DNA from: Nocardia tengchongensis
GTDB taxonomy: Bacteria > Actinomycetota > Actinomycetes > Mycobacteriales > Mycobacteriaceae
Reading direction: 5' to 3'
Assembly: GCF_018362975.1 (NCBI RefSeq)
Contig: NZ_CP074371.1
Span: 5,642,001 to 5,706,000, forward strand
Length of the DNA stretch: 64,000 bases
Part shown: positions 60,783-64,000 of the stretch, one piece after another
Layout: the number at the start of each line of letters is the position of its first letter
How positions within the stretch are numbered: the first letter of the stretch is position 1
Made by a program: the position numbers and the translations under genes
The notes under the pieces: generated by a model
The model's input: only the letters and a program-made list of their open reading frames with translations
Told to the model about the DNA's origin: nothing
Databases searched by the model: none

Positions 60783-61670
60783 TCAATCGGTCGCGGGTTG
60801 GTCGGTGGCGGCCTCAGCTGGGCCGAGGGCTCGCGGGGGTGCGGTGAGGGCCTGCGCCGCGCCGAGAGTCGCGCCGATTCCCGCGCCGATGGCGGCGAGC
60901 GGTGCCGCCATGAGGGCCGCGCCGTACGCGGCGCCGATGGGCACCGCGGCGAGACCGATCGGTGCGAACGGCACGCCGATCGCCAGACCGAGTGCACCGC
61001 CGACACCTGCGCCGATCAGTGCGAACGGGCTCGCTATCGCTGCGCCTGCGGCAGCACCGAGCGCCGCGGAGCCGACGGTCTGACTCGCAACACGATCGGA
61101 GCGAGTGCGTTCCATACCGACCGAGTCGAAGAACGTTGCGAGATCGGCCTCGGTGACCGCCGCGGCGTCGTTGAGTTGGATGGCGGGCTCACGTGGTAGC
61201 CAATCCGGCACTTCGACCTGCACGTTGCCGAAACGCAACATGCCCGGCGGCGGCGCGATCGGCGGCACCGGCGCGACCTGGACCGGGCCGTGCAGGAACT
61301 CGACCGGCGACAGATACTCGCTTTTCGGTACCGGCCGCGCCCACTGCAGCGAACTGCGCGTGTCGTCCGGGATTCGCGTTCCCCGGTACGGGCGCACATT
61401 CGGCACTTGCGCGGTGGGCCAGTCCGGGGACTGCTTCGTCTGCTCTGCCTGCACGGCGGGGGTCGCCTCGCCTGAATCCGGGTCGTCGGCCACGAAAGCA
61501 ACGTGGCTGCCGTGCTCGGTCGGGCTCACCGGAACGTTGCGGCCGAGCTCGGCGTTCGCGGTGCCGCTGCTACCCACCAGAGTGAGAACAACGGGAACCG
61601 CTCCCGCCACTACCATCGACCCCACCTTCTGTTGACGCGAACTGAGCTTTCTGTGCTTGCCTGTGCCCAT
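60783..61670 (-). CDS. Exported Ala/Gly-rich protein with glycine-zipper C-terminus
   Basis: A 295-residue protein. Signal peptide about residues 15-40 (VGSMVVAGAVPVVLTLVGSS, cleavage likely after TANA). A soluble middle (DWPTAQVPNVRPYRGTRIPD, LRFGNVQVEVPDWLPREPAI) precedes a hydrophobic GxxxG-rich end (LGAAAGAAIASPFALIGAGV, GGALGLAIGVPFAPIGLAAV). The last third resembles the exported protein at 24481-25086 in layout. AAAGG stands before the ATG. The family is common in Nocardia but without known function. Confidence 0.75.
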   Translation of the reverse strand: MGTGKHRKLSSRQQKVGSMVVAGAVPVVLTLVGSSGTANAELGRNVPVSPTEHGSHVAFVADDPDSGEATPAVQAEQTKQSPDWPTAQVPNVRPYRGTRIPDDTRSSLQWARPVPKSEYLSPVEFLHGPVQVAPVPPIAPPPGMLRFGNVQVEVPDWLPREPAIQLNDAAAVTEADLATFFDSVGMERTRSDRVASQTVGSAALGAAAGAAIASPFALIGAGVGGALGLAIGVPFAPIGLAAVPIGAAYGAALMAAPLAAIGAGIGATLGAAQALTAPPRALGPAEAATDQPATD

Positions 61671-62830
61671 GTATCACCTTTCACAGTCCAGAGACCTTGT
61701 CGATTCGCATTCGGATCACAGGGGCGTCTTGGATGGTCGAGCGTGCCGTGAAAGGTTCGAACCAGGCCATCACCAGGACTTTCCGGGCTGTTCACCACCC
61801 TGGATCGCGGGTGAACATGTCCACCATCAACTCCCGGGATTCAGCTCCGAACCCATGGCGACATCGGCATCCCATGTCGGATCCCGGACTGCGATCACCG
61901 CGGCCTCGCACACCGCGGGGTGTTCGACAAGGTGGTTCTCCAGGGTGCCGGTCTCACGAAAGACCTCGACGCTCAGGTTTGGCGACGTGTGCGGGCAACC
62001 CTGGCAGGTCGATGCCCAGATGCCGAGTAACCTCACCCAGCGCGTTATCCAGTGCCACCCGCATGGACCCCGGCTGGGGGCGCAGCCGGACAACGGTGTC
62101 CTTCCAGCGGATTTCGACGCGGCAGACCTGGTCACCGCGGGCTGACCCAGCCGCTGATGAACATCTGCACTCGGGCACTCCCCCTCGACCGATCACGTCA
62201 CCGTTCGATAGTTCGACGCCGCTGGCGTCGCGGATTGCTCGACCCGGATCATCGACCGAGCAGTCCGGCCACACCCGCGCGGGTGGCCATGCGATCCGAT
62301 TGCTCGCTGCCGCAGATCGGCACTAGCGGTCGCGCAGCTCGTCACCGATGGCGGCCATGGACTGCCACCGGTGGATCTGGCACACAACACGTGCAGGTCG
62401 GCGAGTCGGTACATGCCTTCACCACCGCCAGAGCCCGGCGCCCTTGCCGCGAGGCGCGCATCCATACGTGCTCATGGCATAACCATTTCCACCGTGACGA
62501 TCCGATTGCCGCTCAGGCCGGGTGGATCGAAGAGATCTGCGGGAGGATCCACCCGGCCGCCGAGCACGGATGCACCGCTCGTAGTCAGCGAAGCAGGGCA
62601 CCGATTCCGGAGTCGTCCACTATTGACCCCGGCCAGATGATCCGACGTGAGAATGCGGCGCGATAACCCGCCGGATCCCCGCCACGCTCCACGATCGGCT
62701 CACCCACACCGCACCGTATCGAGATCCGGTGCCGGAGCGGCCCGAATCCCGCGTTGGTGGCACAAATCGGGAGTGTCCAGGCACGGAAGGTCACCGATAT
62801 CCCCGAATTAGCTACACGATCGAGGTCGTC
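61671..62830. other. Region of gene remnants, no intact CDS
   Basis: 1160 bp in which pieces on the reverse strand look like parts of proteins but have no starts or continuity: an AMP-ligase-like piece at 61853-61950, a piece with RVEIRWKDTVVRLRPQPGSM and LGEVTRHLGIDLPGLP at about 61990-62140, and a gene end HRWQSMAAIGDELRDR-stop near 62325-62380. I could not join them. Confidence 0.45.
61853..61950 (-). pseudogene. Fragment of an acyl-CoA ligase (AMP-binding enzyme C-terminal domain)
   Basis: About 32 codons reading LENHLVEHPAVCEAAVIAVR followed by DPTWDADVA. This is the conserved C-terminal subdomain block of acyl-CoA synthetases (VEDHLLEHPAVAEAAVIGVP type). Nothing of the rest of the enzyme is found nearby. 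Confidence 0.55.
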
Positions 62831-63142
62831 ATGCAGAATGCGGGACAGAACCGGGCCCGACCGGTCGGTGAACCTTCATGGGATGAAATGACCGCTCTGA
62901 TGGGATCGACCGTGCACGAGTTGCTCGCGCAGGTCCTCGCGCGCTACGGCAGCATCGACGTCTTCATCGCCCGTCTGCACGTTCTGCTGGACACACCCAC
63001 AGTCGTGCGCCCTGTCGCGGTGGCGTCCTCGGCCGGTGGCCGGCACCGGCTCGCCGAGCCCACGCGCAGAAGGCCGATGACTACCGGAGCCCCGCCTCGC
63101 CTGCTTGGCCGAAATCTGTCAGGAAACCCCATCACCGGCTGA
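62831..63142 (+). CDS. Hypothetical protein
   Basis: 103 codons with GAGG 5 bases before the ATG. A helical centre (EPSWDEMTALMGSTVHELLA, QVLARYGSIDVFIARLHVLL) with protein-like composition, then a Gly/Arg-rich tail. No family recognised. A strong hairpin follows 27 bp after the stop, supporting a transcribed gene. Confidence 0.45.
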   Translation: MQNAGQNRARPVGEPSWDEMTALMGSTVHELLAQVLARYGSIDVFIARLHVLLDTPTVVRPVAVASSAGGRHRLAEPTRRRPMTTGAPPRLLGRNLSGNPITG

Positions 63143-63583
63143 GCGCTTCGGGGCAGCCGAGGATGCCCGTTGCCGTCGAGAATGGGAGTTCTCGACGGCA
63201 ACCCTGTGGAACGGCGTGCGCGCCTCAGCGTTCGCAGCCAGGGCTAGCGGGCATGGGGCGTGCACCCCGGCCATGGCATCGGGCCAGCGATGAACTCCAG
63301 TGCCGATCCTGCGGGCACGCGCTGCACCTTGTCTCGCGACTGATACCGAAATACTCTGGCCAGCAAGGATTTCCGTTCGACCGGTACCTAGTGGGACGAA
63401 CCTGTGGGGTCGACCGGTCGAGACCGTCGACGCAGCCACCCGCGCCGGTGGGCGCGGCAGGGTCGGGATAGGATCGAACCGCTCGTCCCGTTTTCACGTG
63501 CTCCACGCTCCGCGATTGCAGTTCCTCAGAACGAATCGAATGGTGGTTCACCTCATGTGTATCGGGAAACTCGCGGTCGCCGG
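63143..63583. other. Intergenic region before the acyltransferase gene
   Basis: 441 bp. It contains the hairpin at 63169-63202; the remainder shows no credible gene on either strand and should include the promoter of the PlsC-type gene. Confidence 0.5.
63169..63202. terminator. Strong hairpin, likely terminator
   Basis: GTTGCCGTCGAGAA and TTCTCGACGGCAAC form a perfect 14-bp stem around TGGGAG, 27 bp after the stop of the hypothetical gene at 62831-63142. Confidence 0.7.
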
Positions 63584-64000
63584 GTGAGTCTCGGCGGTCT
63601 GGTGACAGGTCATCTCGCCGCGGGCGTGCCCGGTGCGGTCGATTTCGCGCGTCGCCGCCTCACCGGGGACTACCGGCTAGACGAGTTCGGCCTCGACAAG
63701 CACCTGCTGGAGTCGCTGATCCTGCCGGCCCTGCGGCCGCTGTCGCAGCTGTGGTTCCGAGTGCAGGTCGCCGGCATCGAGAATCTCCCCGAGTCCGGGG
63801 GCGCGCTGATCGTGGCCAACCACGCCGGCGTGCTGCCGCTGGACGGACTGATGCTGCAGGTGGCAGTGCACGATCACCATCCCGAGCATCGGGCGCTGCG
63901 CCTGCTGGCCGCCGACCTCGTCTTCGAGCTGCCGATCGTGAGCGCGCTGGCCCGCAGGGCCGGGCACACGCGGGCCTGCCCCACCGGCGCCGAGCGGTTG
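63584..64000 (+). CDS. 1-acylglycerol-3-phosphate acyltransferase family protein, 5' part
   Basis: 139 codons, open to the window edge. It matches the mycobacterial-type lysophospholipid acyltransferases: VDFARRRLTGDYRLDEFGLD, ALRPLSQLWFRVQVAGIENL, then the acyltransferase motif ALIVANHAGVLPLDGLML (catalytic His in NHxG, Asp six residues on) and RALRLLAADLVFELPIVSAL. It would transfer acyl groups to lysophospholipids at the membrane. GTG 63584 is the preferred start; the in-frame GTG at 63557 is possible. The 3' end is outside the window. Confidence 0.85.
   Translation, partial: MSLGGLVTGHLAAGVPGAVDFARRRLTGDYRLDEFGLDKHLLESLILPALRPLSQLWFRVQVAGIENLPESGGALIVANHAGVLPLDGLMLQVAVHDHHPEHRALRLLAADLVFELPIVSALARRAGHTRACPTGAERL

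Overview
The window is high-GC actinobacterial DNA that reads best as a Nocardia-like member of the Nocardiaceae. The grounds are third-position GC bias, GTG and TTG starts, a malate:quinone oxidoreductase, a PknK-like kinase-regulator, two Nocardia-type alanine/glycine-rich exported proteins, a mycobacterial-type Usp / CBS-metalloprotease pair and a mycobacterial-type PlsC acyltransferase. No rRNA, tRNA, CRISPR array or intact insertion sequence was seen.

Layout. 0-5.6 kb: housekeeping genes (partial NAD(P)-binding protein, NUDIX hydrolase, LysR regulator divergent from mqo, beta-propeller lipoprotein, alpha/beta hydrolase divergent from an HxlR regulator). 5.6-6.3 kb: long regulatory leader with a perfect 25-bp tandem repeat and an interrupted palindrome. 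6.3-24.5 kb: one giant nonribosomal peptide synthetase of five modules, C-A-T-E / C-A-T / C-A-T / C-A-T / C-A-T-TE. Its reading frame is broken by five single-base indels, although every domain is preserved across the breaks. 24.5-31.6 kb: small exported protein, hydrolase, an operon of DUF2867-type oxidoreductase, IclR regulator and Gfo/Idh dehydrogenase, a divergent lipocalin, and a patatin-like phospholipase. 31.6-37.2 kb: a stress or dormancy-like cluster (tandem universal stress protein, site-2-type metalloprotease with CBS domains, heavy-metal P-type ATPase fused to a C-terminal hemerythrin domain, PAP2 phosphatase). 37.4-41.8 kb: AraC regulator and a Ser/Thr kinase / NB-ARC ATPase / LuxR regulator. 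41.9-47.8 kb: small metabolic and regulatory genes.

47.8-63.5 kb is a zone of gene decay and low coding density. It holds a 5'-truncated thiolase, truncated MaoC, hydrolase, NmrA-like, DUF2871, inositol-monophosphatase and ABC-transporter fragments, orphan small genes, an XRE regulator and mini membrane proteins. Intact genes in it include an FkbM methyltransferase, an EmrB/QacA-type MFS exporter, a ricin-fold secreted lectin and a second glycine-zipper exported protein. The window ends inside a PlsC-type acyltransferase.

Biology. The NRPS should build a pentapeptide with one D residue set by the epimerase of module 1, and release it with the C-terminal thioesterase. Its first condensation domain resembles EntF, so an acyl or aryl starter is expected from elsewhere, since no activating ligase or MbtH protein is in the window. 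The 31.6-37.2 kb cluster pairs stress proteins with a metal pump carrying its own di-iron-type domain.

Many genes (NRPS, IclR, DUF2867, M50, AraC, kinase, ABC fragment and others) carry single-base frame shifts, often beside G, C or A runs. This pattern points to residual assembly errors at least as much as to biology, and should be settled before calling pseudogenes. Domain and family calls rest on recognised motifs read from the translations; no database search was run.
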